64,000 nt of DNA. It comes from Chitinophaga sp. S165. GTDB taxonomy: Bacteria > Bacteroidota > Bacteroidia > Chitinophagales > Chitinophagaceae. This document shows positions 44,048 to 53,600 of this stretch, piece after piece (position 1 is the first letter of the stretch; every line of letters starts with the position of its first letter). The notes below the pieces were generated by a model that saw nothing but the letters and a program-made list of their open reading frames with translations, ran no database searches and was not told the origin of the DNA. The DNA lies in NCBI RefSeq assembly GCF_003182155.1, contig NZ_QGTG01000005.1:310001-374000 (forward strand), in the 5' to 3' direction. Both the position numbers and the translations under genes were made by a program.

Positions 44048-44712
44048 GTGACGGCCAGATGACGGTTTCGCGATATGGAGATATAGAGATCAAAGCCTAC
44101 TCAGACCGGGTTTGCATCCCGGGAATACTGAAAATGCCAGTAAATACTGATAATGCTATTACCACATCTATGCTGTATATTCGGCCGCTGCGGACCGTTA
44201 GAAGTATAGAGTATACACTTTAAGGGTAATGGCAGAATTCGTTTATAATTAGCCATTTTTGGCGATTTAGTGTTTTTCCTGATCCATTATCAGTTTGGCC
44301 GTTTAAATGGCTAAAAAAGGCTTAAAATGCCTTTTATATGGATTTTAGAAGATGATGCCCATTGTTCAGAAGCATGTGCTTATAGGGGGTGCGATAAATG
44401 GAGGTAAGTGACAAGGAGAAAAAAGCTTGTATTGGAAAACTGATATGTGATGTGTTTTTATTATCTGTTCTTTATTCGGGGACCTTCAATTTTTATAATT
44501 ATTCCCTGTTACAGCTGTATAAACTATGTATACACGATACTTACAAATGGCATAATATGTTAATCCCTCTTTCGTGTGCGTAATAAATATTTCATATACA
44601 TTTTCGCAGTATCTTTACTTTGAAAGATTAAAACCCGATATTACATTTAAGGAACAGATCGATGTAATATTTAACCCTTAAACAGTTCACTGAAAAACCT
44701 TGAACTACCCAA

Positions 44713-47172
44713 ATGACCCTGACTACGTATACCATATATGCTCCGGAAGTGCAGACTGCAATACGCATCGCACAGGCGCTGGCAAAGGAACACCACCATG
44801 TGAACTATACGCCCGCTCATTTACTACTCGCATGTCTGCATAAAGAGATAGGTCTTGTTTCACAGTTACAGGCAATGGATGTTGATACTTATTACCTGGA
44901 AGAATGGGCTGAAGTCAGGCTAGATAATATTGCTAAAGCCGGACGTTCACCAGAAGAGCCGGAGGCGGATGATTACGCTGCAAACGTGTTGCAGGAAGCG
45001 GACGCTGTAAGATTAGAATATGATCTTGATACTGCGGATGCCTGGTGCCTGTTAGTGGCGCTTAGTACACCCGGTGTAGGTTTTTCATTTGAACAGCTAA
45101 AGACATTTCCGCTGCAAAGAGCACAACTGCTGACTCATTTTAATAAAAAAGATAATAACACTAATAACGCGGCTCCTAAAACAACGGTTGTTTCAGGTAA
45201 AGCTACTGCTCAGAAATATATCTACAAGCTTACAGACGCTCAGCGGCTGCAGGCAAAACATGCACTTGCGGGACGGGATGCGGAAGTACGTTCCATGTTT
45301 GAGATACTGACACGGAAAGGACGGTCAAGCATTCTTGTTACAGGTGAAGGTGGCGTGGGGAAAACCGCTCTGGCTGATGCATTAGCCCGGGCTATTGTTA
45401 ATAAACAGGCGCCGCAGCAATTACAACAGACCGACATCTATGCGTTGGATTACGGTGCATTCATCGCCGGGGCTGCTTATAAGAATGAGCTGGAAGATCG
45501 TCTGCAACAGATCATCACACAATTGCAGGGTGCCGGAAGGCATGTGTTATTCATAGATAATCTGCATACCTTACTGGACAAACAACCCGGTTCAGCCGGT
45601 GGCATTGGTAATGTACTGAAGGCCGCCATGAACAAAGGCGAGGTTATTCTTATCGCGACGAGTACATCGGAAGGCTATCGCAAATTGATAGAACCCGATG
45701 GTTTACTGCGACACTGTTTTGAGGTCATACAATTATCCGAGCCTGACGAGTCAACAGCTGGGCGTATGATACAGGCCGTGATGCCGGATTATGAAAGCTA
45801 TTATAATCTGAAGGTAGCACCCGACGTTATTACCGAGGCGATCAAGCTGTCCCGTCGTTACCTGAAAGAACGTAGTTTGCCGGACAGTGCTGTTAATCTC
45901 CTGGACCGTACGCTGGCAGCTATACGTACTACAGAGGACACCGCTGCGCAGACACTTGAAGACCTGAAAATAAAATTGGAAGCTGCAGGCGATAGCAAAG
46001 AAGAACTGTTGTGGTGGTATCAGCAATGTATGCATCGTTTCAGCGCATTACTGACTACGCGTTTACAGATAGAAAATGACGTATATAAGATCGACGATGT
46101 GCCTGCATTAAAGGCCGCATTGAAAGATATTATATTACAATTGGAGCCATTAGTGCAAACACAGCATACAGCTGTGACAGCTACTGATCTGGCTACGATG
46201 ATCGCAGAAAGTACGGGTATCCCTTTGGGTAAGATACAGTCGGGCGAACGTGAACGGCTGGTGAATATGGACCTCGAATTGCGGAAGCGGGTAGTAGGGC
46301 AGGACCATGCACTGAAGACTGTTGCGGAAGCGATCTTAGAATCACGCTCCGGTCTCAGCAGACCGGGCCAGCCGATAGGATCGTTCTTTTTTCTCGGGCC
46401 GACAGGTACCGGTAAAACGGAGCTGGCGAAATCTTTGGCAGACTTCTTGTTCCAGGATGAGCGGTGCATGATCAGGTTTGACATGTCCGAATTTAAAGAA
46501 GAACATTCGGCGGCATTACTATATGGCGCTCCGCCGGGATATGTTGGATATGAAGAAGGGGGATTGCTGGTAAACAAGATCCGTCAGCAACCCTATGCCG
46601 TTGTTTTATTTGATGAAATAGAGAAAGCGCATCCATCAGTATTTGATATTTTCCTGCAGATAATGGACGAAGGTAAATTGCACGACCGCCTGGGTAAGAC
46701 CGGCGATTTTTCAAATGCCCTGGTCCTGTTCACTTCAAACATCGGAAGCGATGTCATTGCCCAGTCTTTCAGACAGGGTGTGATACCCGCCTCCCAACAG
46801 TTGATGGAGATCATGTCAAGAAGTTTCAGACCCGAATTTCTTGGCAGGCTCACAGAGATCGTACCATTCGGCCCTATTCAGCAGGAAAACGTAGTGAAGA
46901 TATTTGATATTCACCTTAAACATTTGCTGCAGTTACTAACGCAGCAACAGATCACGCTGGAAGTATCTGTTGCGGCAAGAGAACAACTGGCGGCAGAAGG
47001 ATATTCGCCGCAGTATGGCGCCCGTCCATTGAAAGAAGTGATCCGAAGCAGGTTACGGAAGCCCTTGTCACGTATGATCATAGAAGGTAGCCTGCAACCC
47101 CACATGACCGTTAAACTGGATGTAGACGCTCAAGGTACGCTGCAATGGCATACGGGCGTTCAGGAAGTTTAG
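44713..47172 (+). CDS. clpV: T6SS sheath-recycling ATPase ClpV (TssH)
   Basis: 819 residues. A ClpB-type AAA+ unfoldase that takes apart contracted TssB/TssC sheath. N-terminal ClpN domain (about 1-150), first ATPase with Walker A GEGGVGKT (211-218), helical middle region, second ATPase with GPTGTGKTE, intact Walker B LFDEIEKAHP, sensor FTSNIGS and sensor-2 GARPLKEVI. The first Walker B reads FIDNLHTL (D282-N283), with Asn where Glu is expected, and the usual arginine-finger pair is replaced (LLRHCFE, 331-337). The second domain therefore probably does the work. First gene of a five-gene operon. Confidence 0.94.
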   Translation: MTLTTYTIYAPEVQTAIRIAQALAKEHHHVNYTPAHLLLACLHKEIGLVSQLQAMDVDTYYLEEWAEVRLDNIAKAGRSPEEPEADDYAANVLQEADAVRLEYDLDTADAWCLLVALSTPGVGFSFEQLKTFPLQRAQLLTHFNKKDNNTNNAAPKTTVVSGKATAQKYIYKLTDAQRLQAKHALAGRDAEVRSMFEILTRKGRSSILVTGEGGVGKTALADALARAIVNKQAPQQLQQTDIYALDYGAFIAGAAYKNELEDRLQQIITQLQGAGRHVLFIDNLHTLLDKQPGSAGGIGNVLKAAMNKGEVILIATSTSEGYRKLIEPDGLLRHCFEVIQLSEPDESTAGRMIQAVMPDYESYYNLKVAPDVITEAIKLSRRYLKERSLPDSAVNLLDRTLAAIRTTEDTAAQTLEDLKIKLEAAGDSKEELLWWYQQCMHRFSALLTTRLQIENDVYKIDDVPALKAALKDIILQLEPLVQTQHTAVTATDLATMIAESTGIPLGKIQSGERERLVNMDLELRKRVVGQDHALKTVAEAILESRSGLSRPGQPIGSFFFLGPTGTGKTELAKSLADFLFQDERCMIRFDMSEFKEEHSAALLYGAPPGYVGYEEGGLLVNKIRQQPYAVVLFDEIEKAHPSVFDIFLQIMDEGKLHDRLGKTGDFSNALVLFTSNIGSDVIAQSFRQGVIPASQQLMEIMSRSFRPEFLGRLTEIVPFGPIQQENVVKIFDIHLKHLLQLLTQQQITLEVSVAAREQLAAEGYSPQYGARPLKEVIRSRLRKPLSRMIIEGSLQPHMTVKLDVDAQGTLQWHTGVQEV

Positions 47173-47225
47173 GGAAGATCAGAAGAACGACCATAGAACA
47201 TTTATTGTTGTAAAAACCAAATGAT

Positions 47226-47672
47226 ATGAATGACAATTACGGTATTGGCGGTAACGAGGTAAAACTCGACGCTAATGAGGCCATTGTTGAGATCTCTCAT
47301 AACCGGACCCTGTTTGCTGAAAAGTTGACCCAGCAAACACCTGTTAAACCGGAAATAGTGCAGGGACTAACGACTGTAGAAGGTGTATTTGAACATTACA
47401 AGCCTGCTGTGAACATGCTGTTCCATGATGCAGAAGGCCGTACTATCCCCGAAAATCTCGAGTTCCACAATCTTGGCGACTTCGGTGTGAAGGGTATTAC
47501 CGCACAGAGTGCATTCCTGGATAACCTCGCTACAGAAAAGGAACAGTACCTCAAGATCATGAAACATCTGAAAACAAATAAAGTGCTGAAAGCAGCCCTG
47601 GCCGATCCCGCTGCCAGGCAGGCATTATTGGAATCCATCCGCGCATTGGTGGCAGACCTGAACACAAAGTGA
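47226..47672 (+). CDS. tssB: T6SS contractile sheath small subunit TssB (VipA)
   Basis: 148 residues. It pairs with TssC to form the contractile sheath. The DAEGRTIPENLEFHNLGDF and NLATEKEQYLKIMKHLK stretches are typical of the Bacteroidota TssB. It lies 53 bases after clpV and precedes tssC by 51 bases. In that gap is a small hairpin, CAGGAA/TTCCTG (47678-47692), which may adjust relative amounts of the messages. Confidence 0.93.
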   Translation: MNDNYGIGGNEVKLDANEAIVEISHNRTLFAEKLTQQTPVKPEIVQGLTTVEGVFEHYKPAVNMLFHDAEGRTIPENLEFHNLGDFGVKGITAQSAFLDNLATEKEQYLKIMKHLKTNKVLKAALADPAARQALLESIRALVADLNTK

Positions 47673-47723
47673 AATATCAGGAATGATTCCTGAGTCCTAA
47701 TTGACAATTGACAACTTGTTCTT

Positions 47724-49100
47724 ATGGCAGAATTACAAAAACAGCAGGAGCAGCCGGAAGAGCTGCAAACTTCGGCCTCGAAACAGCAACCCGTATCCCT
47801 GCAGGAAAATATTGACATACTGGCGAAATACGGCGGTTTTGACCTGCTGGAAAGCGCTATTGAAGGTGTGCAGAACCTGAACCCCGAGCGTAAAGCACGC
47901 CGTAATATCTTTTTAACAGAAAGTACCAAAAAAGGAGAGCGGGACAAACTGAAGAAGACCCTCGAGCTCTGGGAAAAAGTACTGACGGAAGCACAGGACC
48001 TGCCCGATATGGTCAGCTTCTGTACAGAACATTCTGAACAGTCGGAAAGAGTGTTGAACAATAACCTGTCTGAAGCAGTTGAAGCCACCCGCGAACTGGA
48101 ACAATCCTATCGCAACGTCGCCCTCTTCTTCAAGAACACAGAGTCGGATAAAGTAAAGAACGTTGCTTTCATCAACGTAGAGCTTGACCAGCTGAAAGAC
48201 CTGGACAATACCCGATTTATCGATGCTATTCATCAGGAACTGGTCAGCAACTATGACCGTCTTGACCTGCGTGATAACTACAGTCTGCTGGTTATTCCTG
48301 GTTATCTCGGTTCCAATAAAGTACTGGAGAAATGGGCGAAGATCGCTTATGAAAATAAGACCATGCTGGTAACAGATTTCTCTCATCTTGACGCGCCTGA
48401 CGACGTGATGGAGATGTTTGAACTGGCTAACCTGACCGGTGGTGAAATACATCGTTCCAATGTGATCATGACGTGTAACTGGCTGGTAGGCCGTGGAAAG
48501 TTTGATGAGATCAAAGAACAGGACAATCTCTATGTTCCTCCATCCGGCGCACTCGCAGGTAAGATCTATAGAACGCTGATGTCGCAGGTAACGGCAGGTA
48601 AGAAATTCGGGGGCATGAATGAAGTGGACGGTGTGAAGTTTGAACTGAAGAAAAGTGAAATTGCCAGTCTGGAAAAAATGGGTCTGATACCCATGGTAAA
48701 AGAATACGGCAAAGTAATGGCCTTCAGTGCCAAGACATTGTTCAATGGCGATAATATTGGTTTACAAACTTACTCTGTTGTACGCGTATTCGACTATGTG
48801 ACAAAAGTGATGATGGACTTCCTGAACCGTCGTGCTTTTGAGAACTTCAATGCCAACACACGTAAAGATCTGATGAAACAGATCATACGTTTCCTTGACA
48901 GCATTACAGGGCCTGATAAACTGATCGAGGATTTTAATGTTCGTAAGTTTGAGCAGGACCCTATTCAGAAAGATCGTATCCATCTCAATATACATCTGAA
49001 ACCATACTTCCCTGCAAAGAACTTCATGATCAAAATGGAGGGACATAAAGGAGAAGATGCAACAGAATGGGATACTGAGTACGAACAGGATAAATCCTGA
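47724..49100 (+). CDS. tssC: T6SS contractile sheath large subunit TssC (VipB)
   Basis: 458 residues. The large sheath subunit. Recognisable stretches are VSLQENIDILAKYGGFDLLESA at the N-terminus, VIPGYLGSNKVLEKWAKIAYENK, RSNVIMTCNWLVGRGKFDEI, and the C-terminal HLNIHLKPYFPAKNFMIKMEG. Full length for the Bacteroidota type. The following gene starts 88 bases after the stop. Confidence 0.95.
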   Translation: MAELQKQQEQPEELQTSASKQQPVSLQENIDILAKYGGFDLLESAIEGVQNLNPERKARRNIFLTESTKKGERDKLKKTLELWEKVLTEAQDLPDMVSFCTEHSEQSERVLNNNLSEAVEATRELEQSYRNVALFFKNTESDKVKNVAFINVELDQLKDLDNTRFIDAIHQELVSNYDRLDLRDNYSLLVIPGYLGSNKVLEKWAKIAYENKTMLVTDFSHLDAPDDVMEMFELANLTGGEIHRSNVIMTCNWLVGRGKFDEIKEQDNLYVPPSGALAGKIYRTLMSQVTAGKKFGGMNEVDGVKFELKKSEIASLEKMGLIPMVKEYGKVMAFSAKTLFNGDNIGLQTYSVVRVFDYVTKVMMDFLNRRAFENFNANTRKDLMKQIIRFLDSITGPDKLIEDFNVRKFEQDPIQKDRIHLNIHLKPYFPAKNFMIKMEGHKGEDATEWDTEYEQDKS

Positions 49101-49188
49101 TTTGAAGGCAGTGAAGTTGAATGGCAGGACAGTCTTCAGCTTCACTGTTCCTCATCATTTTAAAATTAAGAAAGGAAAAGATTATCAG

Positions 49189-50058
49189 ATGAAGTATGTC
49201 TTAACAGGCGTCTTCTGTTTTTTATTGTCATGGTGCAATGCATTCGGACAATCACAGACAGATAGCATTATTACAACTAAAGGCGCTGTCACCCTTATTA
49301 CCTGTGGATCAGCAATCACTACATTCCAGATCGGAGATGGCAAGAACGCAGATTACGATTATCGCATAGTAGATGGTAACGTAGTATTTATCAGGCCTAC
49401 CGTGGTCAACCCCAAAGCCACAAACCTGGTGATCAGGGAAGGAAATAATATACATTACCTGATACTTGCATTCCGTGAAAAAGCAGAATTGTCGCGATTG
49501 AAGTACAATCTTTCTGCCGGCAATTCAGTTAAAACGGGTAGCAATGCCGGTTCAGGGAGCAGCACAACTTCCGCACAGGAGGAAGACAATTCCAAAGAAA
49601 CTGAGGATGCCGCCATTGCCGCATCGGGCATTGACACGGTAACAGTAGGCAACATTGCGGAAGATTTCCGGAAGCAGCGGAGAGGTGGTCATCAGTATGA
49701 AACCACGGCAGATGGTATCACGTTGAGCTTTTCCCAGGGGATGAGCCTTAACAACCTGGTATACTTTAGTTTTCATATCAGGAACCGTTCAGGCAACGCT
49801 TATGTGATCAATAAGGTAACATTGATGCACAAGACCAAAGCAGATACGGCCACGCTGTTCACTATGCCGGTACTCTACAGAAAAGGGTTGTCAACTATTG
49901 CAGGCAGGGCTGATGAAAGTGTTGTGTATGTAGCCGCTGCCCGAGATTTCAAAAAGAATGATGAGATCATCCTGGTAATGTACAATAAGGCTACAGACAA
50001 TCAGATAGTGCTTTACACTCCTGTGAGCGCCTTACCAAAGTATATGATCAGCAAATAG
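49189..50058 (+). CDS. TraN-like (DUF4138-type) protein in the T6SS operon
   Basis: 289 residues, exported (signal peptide MKYVLTGVFCFLLSWCNAFGQ). The mature N-terminus, TKGAVTLITCGSAITTFQIG followed by VDGNVVFIRPTVVNPKATNLVIREGNN in parts, matches the TraN/DUF4138 family of conjugative transposon proteins. A low-complexity Ser/Gly/Glu linker (about 120-150) leads to a C-terminal beta domain. The start is ATG 49189 after AAGGAAAAG; the longer frame from 49057 overlaps tssC. It is probably part of the outer-membrane side of the T6SS envelope complex, a place held by TssQ or TssR in other Bacteroidota. Confidence 0.65.
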   Translation: MKYVLTGVFCFLLSWCNAFGQSQTDSIITTKGAVTLITCGSAITTFQIGDGKNADYDYRIVDGNVVFIRPTVVNPKATNLVIREGNNIHYLILAFREKAELSRLKYNLSAGNSVKTGSNAGSGSSTTSAQEEDNSKETEDAAIAASGIDTVTVGNIAEDFRKQRRGGHQYETTADGITLSFSQGMSLNNLVYFSFHIRNRSGNAYVINKVTLMHKTKADTATLFTMPVLYRKGLSTIAGRADESVVYVAAARDFKKNDEIILVMYNKATDNQIVLYTPVSALPKYMISK

Positions 50059-50068
50059 GTTCATTCGC

Positions 50069-51145
50069 GTGCGTACCATTATTTACATATTGTTTGTTGG
50101 CTGTCTCTGTATATTCGCTCTGACAGGCACTGCACAGCAGGTGAGTTTCTGCGGAGAAATGGTTCCTATGGAACGCGACTTCGTTTCCTACAAACTGATG
50201 GACGTCATTAAGGGACATTTGAAGTACCGTAACTTCCTGCCGGTACTCAAGGCTAAGACCGATATCTATTTTCCTGTTATTATCCCAATTTTACAGCAGT
50301 ACAATATACCGGAAGATTTTAAATACCTGCCTGTTGTTGAAAGTGGTTTTACCAATGCTACTTCCGCAGTTGGTGCGCAGGGCGTCTGGCAGTTCATGCC
50401 TGCTACTGCCGCTGCCATGGGGCTGGAAGTACGATACGATAATGACGAACGTAATCACCTGCTGAAGTCTACACATGCTGCCTGCCGGTATCTCCGGCAA
50501 CTCTACGGCCAGCTACACTCCTGGACGCTGGCTGCTGCTGCATATAATGCAGGCGCCGGCAACATTTCCCGGAACGTAAAAAGGCAGGGGAGTATCGACT
50601 ATTATCAGCTGGCGCTTAATAATGAGACGGCACAATACATTTACAAGATCATTGCTATTAAACAGTTATTCGAAAGTCCTGAGATTTATATTCCCGGCTT
50701 TGGCTATAACGTGTTCAATAAGGCGAATGCGAATGTCTCAGTCTTTTCTAAGCCTGCCTCGGGTATTGTACAGCCGGGAGAATCTTCAAAGGCTATAGCA
50801 TCATCTGGCAGTAGAGATTTCAAATCCATCCGCATTACTGTTGATACCAGGACGCGGGGAAAGACGCCGGTAGTTACTGCCGCATTCTCTGCACGTTTGC
50901 AAAGTGATAATACCTTTGAAGATGGTCAGCTGGTGAGTATCCTTCTCCTGGATGATCTTCAGGCGAATGGCGTCTATATCCGTAAGAATACTAAACTATC
51001 AGGCAGGGGATGGATCGTGAGCGATCGTATTTATGTTGATCTTGGTTTTGGAAATACTATAACACTTTGTGATGCTGGTGGGAGGAAGGGAGTGCCGCCA
51101 GCTTCATTGAAATCGGGTGAGGATGTGCGGTTGTTGAAGATTTGA
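50069..51145 (+). CDS. Lytic transglycosylase with TraM-like C-terminal domain
   Basis: 358 residues from GTG 50069, with a signal peptide. The soluble lytic transglycosylase domain (about 60-205) has catalytic Glu91 in PVVESGF and the AAAYNAGAGNI and GVWQFMPATAAAMGL boxes. The last ~108 residues (251-358; FSARLQSDNTFEDGQLVSIL in part, NGVYIRKNTKLSG, SDRIYVDL) resemble the C-terminal domain of conjugative-transposon TraM. It should cut peptidoglycan locally to let the T6SS envelope complex pass. It follows the TraN-like gene by 10 bases, so both conjugation-like parts are co-expressed. Confidence 0.8.
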   Translation: MRTIIYILFVGCLCIFALTGTAQQVSFCGEMVPMERDFVSYKLMDVIKGHLKYRNFLPVLKAKTDIYFPVIIPILQQYNIPEDFKYLPVVESGFTNATSAVGAQGVWQFMPATAAAMGLEVRYDNDERNHLLKSTHAACRYLRQLYGQLHSWTLAAAAYNAGAGNISRNVKRQGSIDYYQLALNNETAQYIYKIIAIKQLFESPEIYIPGFGYNVFNKANANVSVFSKPASGIVQPGESSKAIASSGSRDFKSIRITVDTRTRGKTPVVTAAFSARLQSDNTFEDGQLVSILLLDDLQANGVYIRKNTKLSGRGWIVSDRIYVDLGFGNTITLCDAGGRKGVPPASLKSGEDVRLLKI

Positions 51146-51242
51146 AATTAGTAAGAGCTTTTACAGTTCGTAAAAGAGATGTGTTTATTGATAGACTTAC
51201 TCCCAGATAGTGTGAACCGGGCGTTTGTTTCTGGTTGATCCC

Positions 51243-51404
51243 GAAGCGTTTCGGTTTCAGCTTGGGATCGCGGTCGGCGCCTCTTTGGTTGGAATGCTAT
51301 TGAACTTTTTCAAGCGTATGGACATTGGATCTCTATTTAGCTGCATCAAACGTATCTCAAAGAGCCGAAGGCCCGCGATTCCCAACTGAAACCGCTGCCG
51401 CTTC
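51243..51404. repeat. Palindromic intergenic element 1
   Basis: Arms 51243-51290 and 51350-51404 pair after reverse complement: both read GCG-(n)-CGGTTTCAG-(C)TTGGGA-TCGCGG...CTCTTTG. It shares CGGTTTCAG and CTTTG with elements 2 and 4. The ~60-base inner part is not conserved and no frame is coding. It lies in the 610-base gap between the transglycosylase and tssF, and the rest of that gap is AT-rich with no gene. Confidence 0.65.
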
Positions 51405-51691
51405 TGTTCTCCCCATAATGATTTATCGTATAAATTCAGTGCAGCTAATATTGTATGTGTGTATACTGATTACTGTTTTCCGGAAGTAGTTTGACAATTG
51501 GTTTGCTTTGCTTCATTTGCTTATTGAATCCTCCATCTGCTTTGTTTGCTCATTATTTTAATTGTGCTAGTTTGCTTCAATAATCGCGGTTGATGCTTAA
51601 TAAAAAGTCTGCCTATTCTTCATTGTGAATGAACGCTGTATAGTGTTTATTATCATAATGTGTCCAGAATGATGGTGTTGAGATATTCGTA

Positions 51692-51737
51692 GGGAGATGC
51701 TCTCAGCATGTTGTAAAACGTGCTGGGAGCATCTCCC
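51692..51737. terminator. Strong hairpin behind tssF
   Basis: GGGAGATGCTCTCAGCA and TGCTGGGAGCATCTCCC pair over 17 bases with one mismatch around a 12-base loop, just downstream of tssF on the minus strand. There is no T-run, so it may be an mRNA-protecting hairpin or a terminator of the type lacking a U-tail. Confidence 0.55.
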
Positions 51738-51755
51738 ATCCACTAAAAGAAGAAT

Positions 51756-53591
51756 TTACATCAACACCTCATTCATAAATATCCTATATGGATAATTATT
51801 CGCAGAATGTTCTTTCAGTTGAGACAGCAACTCGTCTTTAAGATAAACAAGGTTGCCAGTTGCATAGTTGGCCGCAGGTTTGGACAGTGTTAGTTTAATA
51901 TCCAATGTGCGGCTATAGCCTTCAGCCGCACCAGGCAGAACAGAGACGCCTTTTGAAATAGTAACTTCCCGTAACTCATTACCGATGACGTAACGGCACA
52001 ATGCTTTAATATCTTCAGACGTAACGATACGACTACGGCTGAGCAGGTGGTAACGGTAGAGATTGATCTTCTCATCTATACTGAGACGGTCCCTGCCACC
52101 TTGTGTGTTAGATAATAATGTGATGGATCCCGGTTGTAGCTGTACACTGCCATACTCCTGTAAACGGCTACCCATCCGGATGTTATTGGCAATGCTGCCA
52201 TTGGTAGTGTAGAACTCTATGAACAGAAAGTCGGCATCCTCACGTGGCTTGATCATCAGGTAAGGAATGTTACCACGGTTGGTACCCGGTTGTAGCTGTT
52301 CTTCCAGAGAGGCTATCAGCTGATGCAGTTCCCTTATGCGACTGGAAACATAGTCATTCCGTACTTCTTCGAACAGAGAGCTTTCATCCCTGATCACTTC
52401 AATAAGGTAGGCAATGATCTCTTTTGCTTCGCGGGAGTCAAATCTGCCTATACCACTACTGCGTACCACGAGTTCGCCTTCCTGCATTTCTCCGGTAGTG
52501 GTGAAGTTACGGACGTGATAGTCAGTACCTGTAACATCATATACCCGTTTGATGTCGAAATAGATATCCGAAGTATGCAAGGGCATGATGTTGAGGTAAC
52601 GGTTCAGGCGTTGCGATTGCTCATTGATGCGTTTATTGACAACAGGGAAACAGTTGATGTTACAGAATAAGTCTTCCAGTAAAGTATGCCTGATCGCTTC
52701 GGGAAATTCCACCCTGATCCAGCAGGTATCAGGATGCAGCTTTGAGAAGGCCTGTCCGAAGATCTGTTGCAAAGCGCCGGGAGGAGCGGGTTGGGGCGGC
52801 AACGATGCCGGTTTACTGATGGTAAGGAAATGATGCCGGAAGCGTTGTAATACCTGTTGACCATACCGTGCGTTGGTATCGAAGGCCGGTTGTTGCATAA
52901 TGTTATCAAGATCTTCGGAAGCAACATCGCGGCTATGGCTATACCCGCTTTTCACTGTGAGCTCGGTATCGCCGAGGAAGAACCGTGCAAGCGGCAGGTA
53001 GTAATAGAACATTTCCTGCTGGTGTGCGTTCCTGAGATCAAAGAAGAACGACAGTTCTTCAATGGAAGCAGGAGGGGTTTCTAAGGAAAGACCCATCCAG
53101 AGATGATTGGGAGGCGTATCGGCCTGCAGGTTGCCCTGCAATATCTGTTCTTTAAACCAGTGTTCACGGGTCTCAAACAACTTATTGCCGATAGCCATGT
53201 ATTTTATCTGTCCGCGGAACAGGCGATGCCTGGTCAGGGGCATGAAGAAAAGGTCCTTTGAACTGAAGCCGTTCCGCAACGTGTAGAAAAGCTGGTGTTC
53301 TGATGTAATGGTGGTAGATGATTCATTACTGGAGGAATGTAAGATACCATAGGCAGGCTGACTGCTGGTAATGGGTTCCGGCATCATGATCTGCGCCAGG
53401 CGTTCAACGAGGCGCGCATGTGATACGTCCATTTCACCGGAGATCTTTTCGAGCTCGCTGGCACAGGCTTCAAGCAATAATTGCACAATGGGATCGAAAG
53501 AAGACTCCACTTCAGCATCAGGATATCCCCATAGTCTGGCAGCTGTTTTCAGCATGCGGTCTTTTATCCTTTCTTTTTGTTCTTTGGGCAT
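51756..53591 (-). CDS. tssF: T6SS baseplate protein TssF
   Basis: 611 residues. Baseplate wedge subunit that binds TssG and TssK. MLKTAARLWGYPDAEVESSFDP (in part), VERLAQIMMPEPITSSQPAYGIL and the C-terminal LKDELLSQLKEHSANNYPYRIF fit the Bacteroidota TssF. It is the last gene of a minus-strand unit with tssE (10 bases upstream) and the PKD membrane protein. Confidence 0.85.
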   Translation of the reverse strand: MPKEQKERIKDRMLKTAARLWGYPDAEVESSFDPIVQLLLEACASELEKISGEMDVSHARLVERLAQIMMPEPITSSQPAYGILHSSSNESSTTITSEHQLFYTLRNGFSSKDLFFMPLTRHRLFRGQIKYMAIGNKLFETREHWFKEQILQGNLQADTPPNHLWMGLSLETPPASIEELSFFFDLRNAHQQEMFYYYLPLARFFLGDTELTVKSGYSHSRDVASEDLDNIMQQPAFDTNARYGQQVLQRFRHHFLTISKPASLPPQPAPPGALQQIFGQAFSKLHPDTCWIRVEFPEAIRHTLLEDLFCNINCFPVVNKRINEQSQRLNRYLNIMPLHTSDIYFDIKRVYDVTGTDYHVRNFTTTGEMQEGELVVRSSGIGRFDSREAKEIIAYLIEVIRDESSLFEEVRNDYVSSRIRELHQLIASLEEQLQPGTNRGNIPYLMIKPREDADFLFIEFYTTNGSIANNIRMGSRLQEYGSVQLQPGSITLLSNTQGGRDRLSIDEKINLYRYHLLSRSRIVTSEDIKALCRYVIGNELREVTISKGVSVLPGAAEGYSRTLDIKLTLSKPAANYATGNLVYLKDELLSQLKEHSANNYPYRIFMNEVLM

Positions 53592-53600
53592 GGCATGGCT

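Larger units (their letters stand above)
43462..44712. other. Long intergenic region between the divergent effector and structural T6SS operons
   Basis: 1251 bases with no frame that looks coding; short frames here (for example 43784-44062, 44398-44583) lack any recognisable protein pattern. It holds the start region of hcp on one side and of clpV on the other. In the middle (43970-44090) are nested inverted repeats. Just before clpV is TTACTTTG (44615-44622), one base off the -7 box, so the clpV promoter may lie there. Confidence 0.6.

Noticed and set aside
43784..44583. Several short plus-strand frames in the T6SS intergenic region
   Set aside because: Overlapping frames over inverted repeats, without start-site support or any protein pattern.
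49057..49188. N-terminal extension of the TraN-like protein overlapping tssC
   Set aside because: A signal peptide begins at ATG 49189 after a purine-rich ribosome site; the extension would bury it.
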